A program made the position numbers and the translations under genes. A model generated the notes under the pieces. The model made no database searches. It was not told the DNA's origin and worked only from the letters and a program-made list of their open reading frames with translations. From Bog-756 sp963718405 (lineage in GTDB: Bacteria > Actinomycetota > Acidimicrobiia > Acidimicrobiales > RAAP-2): a stretch of DNA of 64,000 nt. The DNA lies in the NCBI GenBank assembly GCA_963718405.1, contig CAVQYZ010000001.1, forward strand, positions 124,001 through 188,000. Reading direction: 5' to 3'. Below are positions 34,215-43,336 of the stretch, piece by piece. The first letter of the stretch is position 1, and each line of letters starts with the position of its first letter.

Positions 34215-35420
34215 TCACGGGCTCTGCGCCTCGGGTTGGAGCTCCAGGAGGTCTGGAACCGGTGACACCGTCTCCAGATAGTTTCCGATGGCCGCGTCCA
34301 GGGCCTCTCGTTGCGATCGGCTGAGGGACTCCACCGGGGTCCAGGTTCCGTCCGGCTGCCGGTAGCCGTCCAGGATGGAGGTCAGCTGATTGAGGTCGGA
34401 CTGGAGCGAGGCCAGCAGGGCGGGATTCCGCGAGTCCAGGAGCGGGGCGATGGTCCCCAGGGTCATCTGGGTGCCCTGCACGTTGGCCAGGGCCGTGGCC
34501 AGATCGGTGTGGCTGCCCTCATCGGATTCGCCGGTCAACTGGAACTGCAGGGTGTTCTCGAGGATCTCGTGTGTGCGCAGGGAGAGATCGTTGATCACGA
34601 TGCTCTGGTCGGGGAACGCTGCCACCAGGCCATGGACATCCTGGTCCAGTACATCAGCCGCGTGGGCCACCGTGGCCGCGGCCTGACCGTGCCACAAGGC
34701 GTACTCCAGGCGGAGGAAGCCGGTCCAGCCCGGGTCGTTCACCCCACGTCGGAGTCCGTTGGGCCGCCCGTCGAGCTCGTCGTTGAAGGACCCGAAGGTG
34801 TCGTAGGCCGCCCCCAACCGTTCGTAGTCGAGGTGGGCCGTCAACCAGGCCGACTTGGCCTGGGCCAACTGCCCGGTGTCGGCCAGCACCCGCAGGCGGT
34901 CGGTGGAAGTGGACAGTATGGCCAGGCCGGCGGAGACGTCGTGGCGGTACTCGGTGACCGGCGCTTCCAGCTCGAAGAACGTGACCGGACGGTACGGGTG
35001 GGCATCATCGACGGGTGGCCCGGTCACCGTCACCACCGGCGAGGGCACGGTGGCGTTCTCCGAGTAGGTGCAGTCGATCCGGTACCGACCGGGAGGGATC
35101 ACCGCGCTCATGGTCCGGGTGACTCCCGGTCCCATGTCGTCGACCTCCCCGTAGACCAGGTTGTTCCCCGCCCCGATCAGGGTGACGTCGACCACCGAGC
35201 TTCCGGTGTTGGCTACGGTCAGCTCCCGTTGACCGGAGTGGGGAGGCGACCACCCGTCACCGCAGGTGTATCCGGCCACGGTGATGGTGGCCGAGTCGGG
35301 GGCTCCGGCGGTGGCTCCATGCGAATCCGAAACGGCCCAGGCCGTGATGCCGGATCCCAGCACCACAACCACTCCGATCAACCCCAGCACCACCTTCCGG
35401 GTGGGGGACGGTCTCGACAT
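34215..35420 (-). CDS. efeO: EfeO-type iron uptake protein (cupredoxin plus M75 domain)
   Basis: About 401 residues. A membrane anchor or signal peptide (VVLGLIGVVVVLGSGITAWAV) is followed by an N-terminal cupredoxin-like domain (TITVAGYTCGDGW to IPPGRYRIDC). The M75/imelysin-like helical domain carries the HxxYE-type motif in LTAHLDYERLG, then GTFGSFNDELDGRPNG-like and NDLSLRTHEILENTLQF parts. EfeO passes iron to the permease EfeU. No efeU gene is next to it. The ATG is 35420; an upstream in-frame codon at 35444 is less likely. It precedes efeB and follows the Tat-exported phosphoesterase gene. Confidence 0.85.
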   Translation of the reverse strand: MSRPSPTRKVVLGLIGVVVVLGSGITAWAVSDSHGATAGAPDSATITVAGYTCGDGWSPPHSGQRELTVANTGSSVVDVTLIGAGNNLVYGEVDDMGPGVTRTMSAVIPPGRYRIDCTYSENATVPSPVVTVTGPPVDDAHPYRPVTFFELEAPVTEYRHDVSAGLAILSTSTDRLRVLADTGQLAQAKSAWLTAHLDYERLGAAYDTFGSFNDELDGRPNGLRRGVNDPGWTGFLRLEYALWHGQAAATVAHAADVLDQDVHGLVAAFPDQSIVINDLSLRTHEILENTLQFQLTGESDEGSHTDLATALANVQGTQMTLGTIAPLLDSRNPALLASLQSDLNQLTSILDGYRQPDGTWTPVESLSRSQREALDAAIGNYLETVSPVPDLLELQPEAQSP

Positions 35421-35573
35421 GGTCAGAGCCCGCCCCAGGCACAATCAGTCCCCGACGACTCGGTCCCGGGCAACTCGCTCCCCGACGACTCGTTCCGGTG
35501 AACTGACATGGGCGGTGACTCCTGATCGGATGGCAGGCCTCTGGGGAGCATCCCACCGCCAGCGGATCCTCGG

Positions 35574-36935
35574 TCAGGCTTTGGTGACCGCAGACGGCGG
35601 CGGAATGGTTCCCGGCCCGGTGGTCAGGCATCCGTCCTTCGGCACCGGGTTGGCGGCGGCCGGAAGCTTCGGTGGCGTCAGGAACGCCGGCTTGGACCGC
35701 AGGTCAACCATATCGAAGAGGCTGGAGGCGTTGGCGTCGCGCCGGGTCAGAGCGGGCAGGTTCCACTTCTCCTCGACGGTCTTGAGGATCGAGGTGTGGT
35801 CGTAGACCGTGTGGGACACGAAATCCTTTTTGGCGTAGGGGCTGACCACCCCGGCCGGAACCCGGAACCCGTACTGGTCGAAGGTGCCCGGCGGGTCGCC
35901 CGGCTGCAGGTTGGGAGGAATGTCATCGGGGGGGATGGCCGCCGGCGGCGGAACGTGGTCGTAGTAGCCCCCGTGCTCGTCGTAGGTCCAGATCAACATG
36001 GTCTTGGGCCAGTTGGGGCTGGACATCACGGCGTTCACCACCTTGCCGATGAACTGATCGCCGAACTGGATGTCCTGGGGATCCTCTTCGGAGGACTCGT
36101 CGTAGTTGGGCTCCACCAGGCAGTACTGCGGGAGATTCCCGGCCGCGGCATCGACGTAGAACTGGTCGATCTTGGTGACCCCGTTGCGGACGGGATTGCC
36201 CTCTTCGAGGTAGGGCAGGTAGACGCCCAAGGTGGGTGCGTCCGAGTAGTAGTCCTTCCAGGTGATCCCGTGCTTGTCGAACTGCTCATAGATCACGCCG
36301 TTGGGTGGCAGTTCGGTTGGGAAGGTGTCGTTGATGAGCCCGAGTGAGGTGCCGGAGATGAGGTACCGGCGGTTGGGGTCGGTCTGGGCCATGGCCGAGC
36401 AGAAATAGCGGTCGGCGATGGGGAACACACCGGCCATCCCGCAGGTGAAAGGGAGGTCGTCCTTGGTGAAGTAGCCCATGGCCTCCGGGGTCGAACTGGT
36501 TACGAACCCCTGATTGGTGCCTCCGTCGAAGGCCTCGTGGGCCGCGGTCCAGTCGTTCCGGACCCCGGTCGTCTGGCATTCGTTGGGCATGTGGAAGGCG
36601 TGGATCAGGTTCCCGTGCCCATCGGGGTTGGAGGCAGTCGGACTACCGTCGGACCCCACGGTGAATCCGTCTCCCCTCCCGATGAGGCCGAGGAGGTTGT
36701 CAAACGAGTGGTTCTCCATCATCACCACGACGATGTGCTCGATCTCGGGAACCTGATCGGCACCGACCGCCCGATCCGGGTACGGGAGTGAGCCCGCCTG
36801 CCGGATGGCCTTGGGTCCAGGTCTGGTGGTCGAGGTCGTGGTGGTGGCGGTCGACGAGCTGCTGCCGCAGGCGGCCAGCACCATGGAGGCCCCGGCCAGG
36901 CCTCCTCCGAGGAACTGTCGTCGATTCAGCTTCAC
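35574..36935 (-). CDS. Tat-exported phosphoesterase (phospholipase C/acid phosphatase family)
   Basis: 453 residues. A twin-arginine signal with lipobox (LNRRQFLGGGLAGASMVLAAC) is followed by a Ser/Thr linker. The catalytic domain has IEHIVVVMMENHSFDNLLG, the metal- and substrate-binding start of the phosphoesterase (PF04185) family. IWTYDEHGGYYDHVPPP carries the second metal site and GFRVPAGVVSPYAKK the third part. Members cleave phospholipids or phosphate monoesters outside the cell. The Cys at the lipobox suggests a membrane-attached lipoprotein. It is upstream of efeO on the same strand, separated by 153 bases. Confidence 0.9.
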   Translation of the reverse strand: MKLNRRQFLGGGLAGASMVLAACGSSSSTATTTTSTTRPGPKAIRQAGSLPYPDRAVGADQVPEIEHIVVVMMENHSFDNLLGLIGRGDGFTVGSDGSPTASNPDGHGNLIHAFHMPNECQTTGVRNDWTAAHEAFDGGTNQGFVTSSTPEAMGYFTKDDLPFTCGMAGVFPIADRYFCSAMAQTDPNRRYLISGTSLGLINDTFPTELPPNGVIYEQFDKHGITWKDYYSDAPTLGVYLPYLEEGNPVRNGVTKIDQFYVDAAAGNLPQYCLVEPNYDESSEEDPQDIQFGDQFIGKVVNAVMSSPNWPKTMLIWTYDEHGGYYDHVPPPAAIPPDDIPPNLQPGDPPGTFDQYGFRVPAGVVSPYAKKDFVSHTVYDHTSILKTVEEKWNLPALTRRDANASSLFDMVDLRSKPAFLTPPKLPAAANPVPKDGCLTTGPGTIPPPSAVTKA

Positions 36936-37068
36936 CAGGTCCCCCCGAGTTCCGACGCCATGTGGCCTGACGCCGGCTTGCGCGGCATCGCTGCCGACAT
37001 TAGGCGGAACCGGACACCGGGGCGAGCCCCCTGGGCGACCTGGCCAGTTGGGTGGTTGAGTGACGGCC

Positions 37069-37860
37069 CTACCGGTTGAGGAAGGCGGTCACCTCACCGA
37101 GGCTGCGCCGATCCTGAGCCAGAAAGGCATGTCCGCCCTCATAGGCGTGGACTTCAGACCCGGCGATCCTCGAGGCCATGGCGGCACTGTTCCTTGGCGG
37201 GGCGATGCCGTCGAAGCGCCCGCAGCCGATAAAGGTGGGACAGTCGATGGAAGGTAGCCGGTCCCACACGTCGTGTCCCCGCCGGGCCTCGAGCTGGCGC
37301 AGGTGGCCGGCCCGGGCCGCGGGGTCGGGGTCGGCGATCCGAGTCTCGAGGGCTTCGACCAGAGCCAGGTCCTGGGGGTGGGAAGCCAGCCACGCGTGGT
37401 CGAAACGGGTATCCATCAACTGGCGCCTCCGGCTGGCCCGCTCGCCGTCGGACAGACCCTCCAGCTCGTGAAGTGGATACGAGGAGCCGCCGGCGCCACC
37501 CGGTGAGGTGCACAACAGGGCCAGCCGCTCGATACGTTCCGGTGCGGTGACCGCCAGCTCCTGAGCCACCATCCCGCCGAAGCTGATACCCAGCGCCGGG
37601 GCGGAGTCCCAACCCAACTCGTCCAACACGGCCAGGGCATCGCGGGCGCAGTCACCCATGGTGTACGGGTCGGGTGGCCCGGAGCTCTGGCCCATGCCCC
37701 GGTAGTCCCACACGACCAGCTCGAACGACCGGGCGAACGCCTCGATCAGGAGCGCCGATCCCTCGACGGTCGAGCCGGAACCGATGCAGAAGAACAGCCG
37801 TCGGCCCCTGCCCTTCTTCTCGTAGTAGATGCTCTGGTCGCCGGATGCTGTCGTGGGCAC
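37069..37860 (-). CDS. alpha/beta hydrolase
   Basis: 263 residues. The core has FELVVWDYRGMGQSSGP, GISFGGMVAQELAVTAPERI with the nucleophile Ser, GRFDGIAPPRNSAAM with the acid, and YEGGHAFLAQD with the His. This is the epoxide hydrolase/3-oxoadipate enol-lactonase branch, usually a cytoplasmic esterase or lactonase. No substrate can be named. The start is GTG 37860, with GAGG five bases upstream. Confidence 0.9.
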   Translation of the reverse strand: MPTTASGDQSIYYEKKGRGRRLFFCIGSGSTVEGSALLIEAFARSFELVVWDYRGMGQSSGPPDPYTMGDCARDALAVLDELGWDSAPALGISFGGMVAQELAVTAPERIERLALLCTSPGGAGGSSYPLHELEGLSDGERASRRRQLMDTRFDHAWLASHPQDLALVEALETRIADPDPAARAGHLRQLEARRGHDVWDRLPSIDCPTFIGCGRFDGIAPPRNSAAMASRIAGSEVHAYEGGHAFLAQDRRSLGEVTAFLNR

Positions 37861-37926
37861 GGATACCTCGTCTGTCCATCAAAGTGGAGTCTGCCGCCGG
37901 CTCACCGACGACAGTTCTTTGTGCGC

Positions 37927-40383
37927 CTAGTCTGCTCCGTAGAAGGGGGCGCCGAACGCGAAGACGCCCCCGTCAGCACTCACCAGCCAGTACCCGCCCG
38001 TGCCACTGTCGAGTGCGGCGCCCACGACGGGGGCGTTGAGCGGACTGCCCCCCATCGATCCGAAGAATTGGACGTTCCCGAACGTGAAGATGCCTCCGTC
38101 CGAAGCTACGAACAGGTAGCCCTGGTCGTTGGCTGCGGGCGCCATGCCGTTCACCGGTTCGTTGAGAGGAAGGGCACCGGCCGAGCCGAAAAATGGTGCA
38201 CCGATGGCGAACACGCCGCCGTCGGAGGCCACTTCCCAGTACCCTCCGGTCTCGTCGTCGGCGGCGATGCCCACCACGGGCTGGTTCAGAGGCTGTCCTC
38301 CCATCGAACCGTCGAAACGGGCATCGCCAAAGGCGAAGATCCCGCCATCGGAGGCAACGAGCCAGTATCCCCGTCCGTTGGAGGTGGGGGCGATATCCAC
38401 CACCGGCGCGTTGAGGGGCTGGCCGCCCATCGAACCGTAGAACCCGGCGTTTCCGAAGGCGAAGGTCCCTCCATCAGCAGCCACCAACCAGTAGCCGTTT
38501 CCATCAGGGGTGGAGACGATGTGGGTGATGGGGGCATTGAGAGGTAGGCCGGCCACCGAGCCGAAGTTGACTGCGGCGCCGTGAGCTGACACGCCGCCTT
38601 CAGCATCGACCAGCCAATAGCCGAAGCCGTCAGGAAGGGCCGCCATGCCTACCACCGGAGCGGGGAGGCTCCCGTCGTTGGCCGGGGGAGCGCTCACCTG
38701 AATGCTCGTGACGGCCGAGGAGGGGGCGTGAATGGCATCTCCCGAGTACGTGGCCCCCACCTGGTCACTGCCGGCCGGCGCATCGGGCGACACGCATGAG
38801 CCCGAACCGGCCGACAAGGACGCCGAGCACAGGAGGGTTGATCCGGCCCTGAAGGTCACCGTGCCCGTGGGCGTGCCTCCAGAGCCCCTGACCGTGGCGG
38901 AGTAGGTCACCGGCTGACCGCCTGATACCTGTGGCAGGTTCACTGACGCCATCGACGACGTTGGCTGCGAGGCGCAGGCCCGGGGTCGGAAGGCGGGCGC
39001 CAAGGCCCTGGCGATGGCCTCGCCCCCGTCGACCATGTTGTAGAGGTTCCCATCTGACAGGGGAATGTCCCACGTCCAGGCCAGCCAACCGTCGAACCTG
39101 AACCCGTCGACGTGACAGCTCTGCTCCTGCCACGCCACCAGCCGGGCGGCAGCAGCCTCGGGTGTAGGGGCTTCGACGACGTACTCCCCGAACTCGCCCA
39201 GGATGATGGGCTTGGTGACCCTGGCGGCCGGGACACCGATGGCGGCCACCTGCGACGACATGGTGCCGAAGATGGGGTACATGTGGAAGTCGACATAGTC
39301 GACCAGACTCGAGGACGTGAGGGACGATTCGGGCCGGCCGATCCTGTCCTCGGGGTAGGCCGCCAACCCCTGGGTGAACCCCACGGCCACCAGCGAGCCC
39401 GGGAGGTCGGTGTGGATCTCTTGAGCCAGCGTGTTCTCCCAGTGCAGGGTGCTCTCGTCCATCATGTTGGCCCGGGAGTAAGGATCGGCCATGTCGTACT
39501 CACCGGTCACCGTCGACACCGTCCCGCTGTTCAGATTCAGAGGCCATAGGTTGAACTTGAAGTAGGTCTCGCCCTGTAGCTCGAAGGAGAAGATGTCGCT
39601 CATGTTGGCCTGATCGGCCTTCAGCGTGGCGATGACATCACCGAGATAGTTCTTCTGGGCGGTGAGATAGGCGGACTCGAGGTAGTAGAGATTCCCGTTC
39701 CTCCTCTGGTCGGCCGCCGGAAGGGGAACTGTCCGTGCGGTGGGGAGGTACTGACTGGGTAGCGGCAGGACAACGATTTCGACTCGGATGTTGTCGCTCC
39801 GGGCGATGTTGATGAAATTGGCCACGTTGGCCCAGTAGGTCGGGTTGAGCTGCCCCGACCCTTGGCCGCTCTGCCCGGGGTTGAAGCCCACCCGCACCAC
39901 GTTGTAGCCGTAATGTTCCATGGCCGCCAGCGCCTGGGCCGCCCGATGGGGGTTGTAGTCATCGGGCCCGCTACCGACTTCGAAGGTGGAGATGGCACAC
40001 GTGCTCCTCCCTGCCCTGGTCACGGACGAAAGCCGGATGTACTCGGCCCCTCGGGGCACGAACTTCTGTTGGGTGGTCACGCCACCGTTCGTGACGACCT
40101 CGGCAAACGACCCGCCCCCGGGCGATGGCACGGTCACGATGGGGTTCACCGGCGCCGGGTTGACGGTCGGGATGGGATACGACTGGGCGCGCGCCGTGGA
40201 CCCGGGACTTGACCGGGGGATCGAGGCGCAGGGGTTGCTCACGGAGTTGTCAACCACCACGGCATGGACGGGGGCCGTTCCCCCCAGAGCTCCGCCGTGG
40301 GAGGCAGCGAGCGAGGATATGGCGAGGGCCACCAGGCCCAGGGAGGTGCCCGCGCCCTTCATCAGTTGATGGAGTGGGTTCAT
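37927..40383 (-). CDS. exported GH5-like glycanase with Ig-like domain and six-repeat module
   Basis: 818 residues. After a signal peptide (TSLGLVALAISSLAASHGG) comes a GH5-like TIM-barrel domain. FSFELQGETYFK has the acid/base Glu and KPIILGEFGEYVVE the nucleophile Glu. YGYNVVRVGFNPGQSG lies at the barrel entry. An Ig-like domain (VTYSATVRGSGGTPTGTVTF) follows. The last 250 residues are six repeats of GYWLVxxDGG(V/I)FxFG, with an extra VVGMAALPD strand at the start and an incomplete last blade (FGAPFYGAD), as expected when a beta-propeller is closed by its ends. It faces the highly similar gene at 40788. The polymer substrate is unknown; cellulose or mannan is plausible. Confidence 0.82.
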   Translation of the reverse strand: MNPLHQLMKGAGTSLGLVALAISSLAASHGGALGGTAPVHAVVVDNSVSNPCASIPRSSPGSTARAQSYPIPTVNPAPVNPIVTVPSPGGGSFAEVVTNGGVTTQQKFVPRGAEYIRLSSVTRAGRSTCAISTFEVGSGPDDYNPHRAAQALAAMEHYGYNVVRVGFNPGQSGQGSGQLNPTYWANVANFINIARSDNIRVEIVVLPLPSQYLPTARTVPLPAADQRRNGNLYYLESAYLTAQKNYLGDVIATLKADQANMSDIFSFELQGETYFKFNLWPLNLNSGTVSTVTGEYDMADPYSRANMMDESTLHWENTLAQEIHTDLPGSLVAVGFTQGLAAYPEDRIGRPESSLTSSSLVDYVDFHMYPIFGTMSSQVAAIGVPAARVTKPIILGEFGEYVVEAPTPEAAAARLVAWQEQSCHVDGFRFDGWLAWTWDIPLSDGNLYNMVDGGEAIARALAPAFRPRACASQPTSSMASVNLPQVSGGQPVTYSATVRGSGGTPTGTVTFRAGSTLLCSASLSAGSGSCVSPDAPAGSDQVGATYSGDAIHAPSSAVTSIQVSAPPANDGSLPAPVVGMAALPDGFGYWLVDAEGGVSAHGAAVNFGSVAGLPLNAPITHIVSTPDGNGYWLVAADGGTFAFGNAGFYGSMGGQPLNAPVVDIAPTSNGRGYWLVASDGGIFAFGDARFDGSMGGQPLNQPVVGIAADDETGGYWEVASDGGVFAIGAPFFGSAGALPLNEPVNGMAPAANDQGYLFVASDGGIFTFGNVQFFGSMGGSPLNAPVVGAALDSGTGGYWLVSADGGVFAFGAPFYGAD

Positions 40384-40787
40384 GGTGGGTGGTTGTGGCC
40401 GCCTGGGGGTCGGTGAGGAATGTCGCCCTTGTCCTTGGGGTGATGGTAGTTCCCAGCCGTCGGTGAACGTAATTCATGGCCGTCGGCAGGACAGCGGAAT
40501 CCTCTCTGGCGCTCTGTGCCGACCCGGCCGTCTGGTCGGTGCTAGCCGTGACCAACGACCGATCTGCCGACGGCGAGGCCAGGTCATCCGACGACGTTCG
40601 ACGACGAGTACCTCGAGCCTGACACCGGTGACCGGCGAGTGGTGGGCGACTCCTCCACGACATCAGGGACAGGTACGATGACCAAGCAGCGGCAGGCTCG
40701 CAACTAGGGTCGGGCCTCATCGAACGCAGACATCATGCCCATTCGCCAAAGGGACGAGGCCAACCCGATCGAAGGGAATCCAGCCGC
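40384..40787. other. intergenic region between the two divergent GH5-like genes
   Basis: A 404-base gap holding the 5' ends of both paralogues. Neither gene has a strong ribosome site here (the plus gene has GAAGGGAATCC before GTG 40788). Only short repeats such as GCCGTCGG are seen; no long palindrome, RNA gene or conserved open frame is present. It may hold a shared operator, but I cannot point to it. Confidence 0.4.
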
Positions 40788-42194
40788 GTGAAGAAGGGCG
40801 TGATGTTGGCGCTGGTGGCTGTGGTGGTGGTGGGGGCGGTCGCCCTCATTGTCTCCTCGCTCTCTACCTCCCGTCGCCCGTCTGCGCATACAACGACCAC
40901 GACCCATGCCGTGCTGGCGCACAACCCCTGTAGCAAGGTCCCGTTTCAGGTCCCTTCGGCTTCCACCTATACCCTCCCGGCCAACAACCCGGCACCGGTG
41001 AACCCCATCGTGACCGTGCCATCGCCCGGGGGCGGGTCGTTTGCCGAGGTGGTCACGAACGGTGGCGTGACCACCCAACAGAAGTTCGTGCCCCGAGGTG
41101 CCGAGTACATCCGGCTTTCGCCGGCGGTCATCGGAGGGAGGACCACCTGTGCCATCTCCACCTTCGATGTAGGCACCGGATTCGATGCCTACAGCCCCCA
41201 TCGGGTGGCCCAGGCGCTAGCCACCATGGAGCGCTACGGCTACAACGTGGTGCGGGTGGGCTTCAATGCCAGCCAGAGCGGCCAAGGGTCGGGGCAGCTC
41301 AACCCGGCCTACTGGGCCAACGTGGCCAATTTCATCAACATCGCCCGGAGCGACAACGTTCGAGTCGAAATGGTCCTGATGCCGCTGCCCAGTCAGTATC
41401 TCCCGGCCGCACGGACAGTTCCCCTTCCGGTGGACGACCAGAGGAGGAACGGGAATCTCTACTATCTCGAGTCCACCTACATAACCGCCCAGCAGAATTA
41501 TGTCAGTGATGTCATCGCCACGCTGAAGGCCGATCAGGCCGACATGAGCGACATCTTCTCCTTCGAGCTACAGGGCGAGACCTACTTCAAGTCCAACGTG
41601 TGGCCCCTGAATCTGAACAGCGGAACGGTGTCGACGGTCACCGGTGAGTACGACATGGGCAGTGCCACGTCGCGGGACGACATGATGGACGAGAGCACGC
41701 TGAACTGGGAGAACACACTGGCTCAGGAGATCCACACCGACCTCCCGGGCTCGCTGGTGGCCGTGGGGTTCACCCAGGGGTTGGCGGCCTACCCCGAGGG
41801 CAGGATCGGTCGGTCCCAATCGTCGCTCACGTCGTCGAGCCAGGTCGACTACGTCGACTTCCACATCTATCCCATCTTCGGCACCATGTCGTCGCAGGTG
41901 GCCGCCATCGGCGTCCCGGCCGCCAGTATCACCAAGCCCATCATCCTGGGGGAGTTCGGGGAGTACCTGTCGCGTGTCCCCAGCGCCTCGGCGGCCGCCG
42001 TGGCGCTCGCCGCCTGGGAACAGGACAGCTGCAGCATCGACGGATTCAGGTTCAGTGGTTGGATCACGTGGACATGGGACAACGAGCCGTGGGAGCAATA
42101 TCCGGCGCTCTACAACATGGCCGATGACCACTATGTAATGGCCAAGGCTCTCGATCCCGAGTCGTTGGATCCCTCGATGAGCACTTGTCAGTGA
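40788..42194 (+). CDS. exported GH5-like glycanase without repeat module
   Basis: 468 residues. A single membrane/signal segment (VMLALVAVVVVGAVALIV) is followed by the same GH5-like domain as its neighbour. Shared blocks include TVPSPGGGSFAEVVTNGGVT, GYNVVRVGFNASQSG, FSFELQGETYFK with the acid/base Glu, and ILGEFGEY with the nucleophile Glu. It ends after DNEPWEQYPALYNM without Ig or repeat domains. In the N-terminal region the DNA differs from the inverted copy at only about 2 positions in 80 bases, so the duplication is recent or kept alike by gene conversion. The lack of repeats suggests a free or membrane-anchored form. Confidence 0.85.
   Translation: MKKGVMLALVAVVVVGAVALIVSSLSTSRRPSAHTTTTTHAVLAHNPCSKVPFQVPSASTYTLPANNPAPVNPIVTVPSPGGGSFAEVVTNGGVTTQQKFVPRGAEYIRLSPAVIGGRTTCAISTFDVGTGFDAYSPHRVAQALATMERYGYNVVRVGFNASQSGQGSGQLNPAYWANVANFINIARSDNVRVEMVLMPLPSQYLPAARTVPLPVDDQRRNGNLYYLESTYITAQQNYVSDVIATLKADQADMSDIFSFELQGETYFKSNVWPLNLNSGTVSTVTGEYDMGSATSRDDMMDESTLNWENTLAQEIHTDLPGSLVAVGFTQGLAAYPEGRIGRSQSSLTSSSQVDYVDFHIYPIFGTMSSQVAAIGVPAASITKPIILGEFGEYLSRVPSASAAAVALAAWEQDSCSIDGFRFSGWITWTWDNEPWEQYPALYNMADDHYVMAKALDPESLDPSMSTCQ
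40960..42120 (+). repeat. inverted copy of the GH5-like coding block (partner at about 38950-40180)
   Basis: The plus-strand block here matches the reverse complement of about 38950-40180 with long near-identical stretches, for instance 41000-41080 against 40075-40155. The two arms surround about 800 bases. Such a head-to-head inverted repeat can favour inversion or gene conversion. The boundaries are judged from where the protein similarity stops. Confidence 0.75.
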
Positions 42195-42243
42195 GCTGAC
42201 CTGACTGATCGGTGTTGCGGGACCGCAGCCAACGGGGCCCGGT

Positions 42244-43140
42244 CTACTCCTTGACTTCGAGGGTTTGCTCCAGATGACGAACGTACTCGGCGGTCGTCGC
42301 CATCTCCTCATCCTTGAGGGCCATCTCCCGTTCGACGAGGGCGTAGGCCGCGCGGAGTCGCTCGAGCTCGTTGTCCATTACGGTGACCTGACGTTCGACG
42401 TCGGTGTAGGCCGAGCGGATCCGCTCCAGTTCGTCCCGGATCAGCTGAACCGAGGCCGGAACGAACTGGTCAAGAGCATTCGCCGGGGCCAGTAGATCGA
42501 TCAGCGCCGGCTCCTCCTCGGCCGCATAGAAGCGATTGATGCCGTCGAACGATGCGAACAGGTAGCCCCCGCCGAGCACCAGGTCCTCCCACATCCGGTA
42601 GGACGGTATCTGTGAGTTCGGGAAGGTCGCCTCGATGAGAAGCACACGGGGCCTCCAGACGCCGAGATCCAGTCCCTGCAGCACGTCCCGTTCCGTACCC
42701 TCGGCGTCGATCTTCAAGAAGTCGATCGTCTCCGGTTGGGCCAGCTCGAGTAACTCGTTGAGGGTCACCATCTCGACCGGGCGCTCGTCGGTCCGGACTC
42801 CTTGGGTCGAAAGCTCCTCGACTCGACGGGGGTCGAAGGTTGAGAGATCGCGATCGGATTGGACTACGTGAAAGGCGGCCTGTCCGTGAGAGGCCCCGGC
42901 TACCGCTTGAACCGTCCAGTCGCGTGGCCGTGCCAGTCGCAGCTCAGCGGCGTACTCCGGAAGCGGCTCGATGTTGATGCCGGACCACCCGTGATCGTAG
43001 AAGTGACGGGTCACCGAAGCGATCGAAGGTGAGGCCGCCCCGACGTCGACATAGAAGCCGACAGGAGTCCCAACGGCCCGCTGCAGCACGACGTCCTCGA
43101 GGTTCTGCGCGTACGAGATCATGGGCGGGGCATCGGTCAC
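42244..43140 (-). CDS. FkbM family methyltransferase with coiled-coil tail
   Basis: 298 residues. SYAQNLEDVVLQRAV, VGFYVDVGAASPSIASVTRH (SAM-binding motif I), GINIEPLPEYAAEL and IDFLKIDAEGTERDVLQGLD form the FkbM domain, which methylates hydroxyls of sugars or related compounds. From about residue 220 a coiled coil follows (IRDELERIRSAYTDVERQVT, NELERLRAAYALVEREM, LEQTLEVKE). Similar coiled coils end the proteins at 48292 and 51596, so they may assemble together. The start is GTG 43140; ATG 43122 is an alternative. It diverges from the YfhO-like gene. Confidence 0.88.
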   Translation of the reverse strand: MTDAPPMISYAQNLEDVVLQRAVGTPVGFYVDVGAASPSIASVTRHFYDHGWSGINIEPLPEYAAELRLARPRDWTVQAVAGASHGQAAFHVVQSDRDLSTFDPRRVEELSTQGVRTDERPVEMVTLNELLELAQPETIDFLKIDAEGTERDVLQGLDLGVWRPRVLLIEATFPNSQIPSYRMWEDLVLGGGYLFASFDGINRFYAAEEEPALIDLLAPANALDQFVPASVQLIRDELERIRSAYTDVERQVTVMDNELERLRAAYALVEREMALKDEEMATTAEYVRHLEQTLEVKE

Positions 43141-43336
43141 GGGGCGGGCATTCCTCTGATGGCGGGCGCACCCAGGCTAGTGCGACGAGACGGCTTGGTT
43201 GAGCCCGGGAGAGGCTCTGGAATCCATCGGGCCGCCATGCCTCGGCAGGGTGATCCGAGCTGTGTGGAGGGCGCGCCGGGGTGGCGGCCCCTAGCCGATT
43301 CAGGGACGTGATCGACGCCCTGTCCGCCCTTGACGC

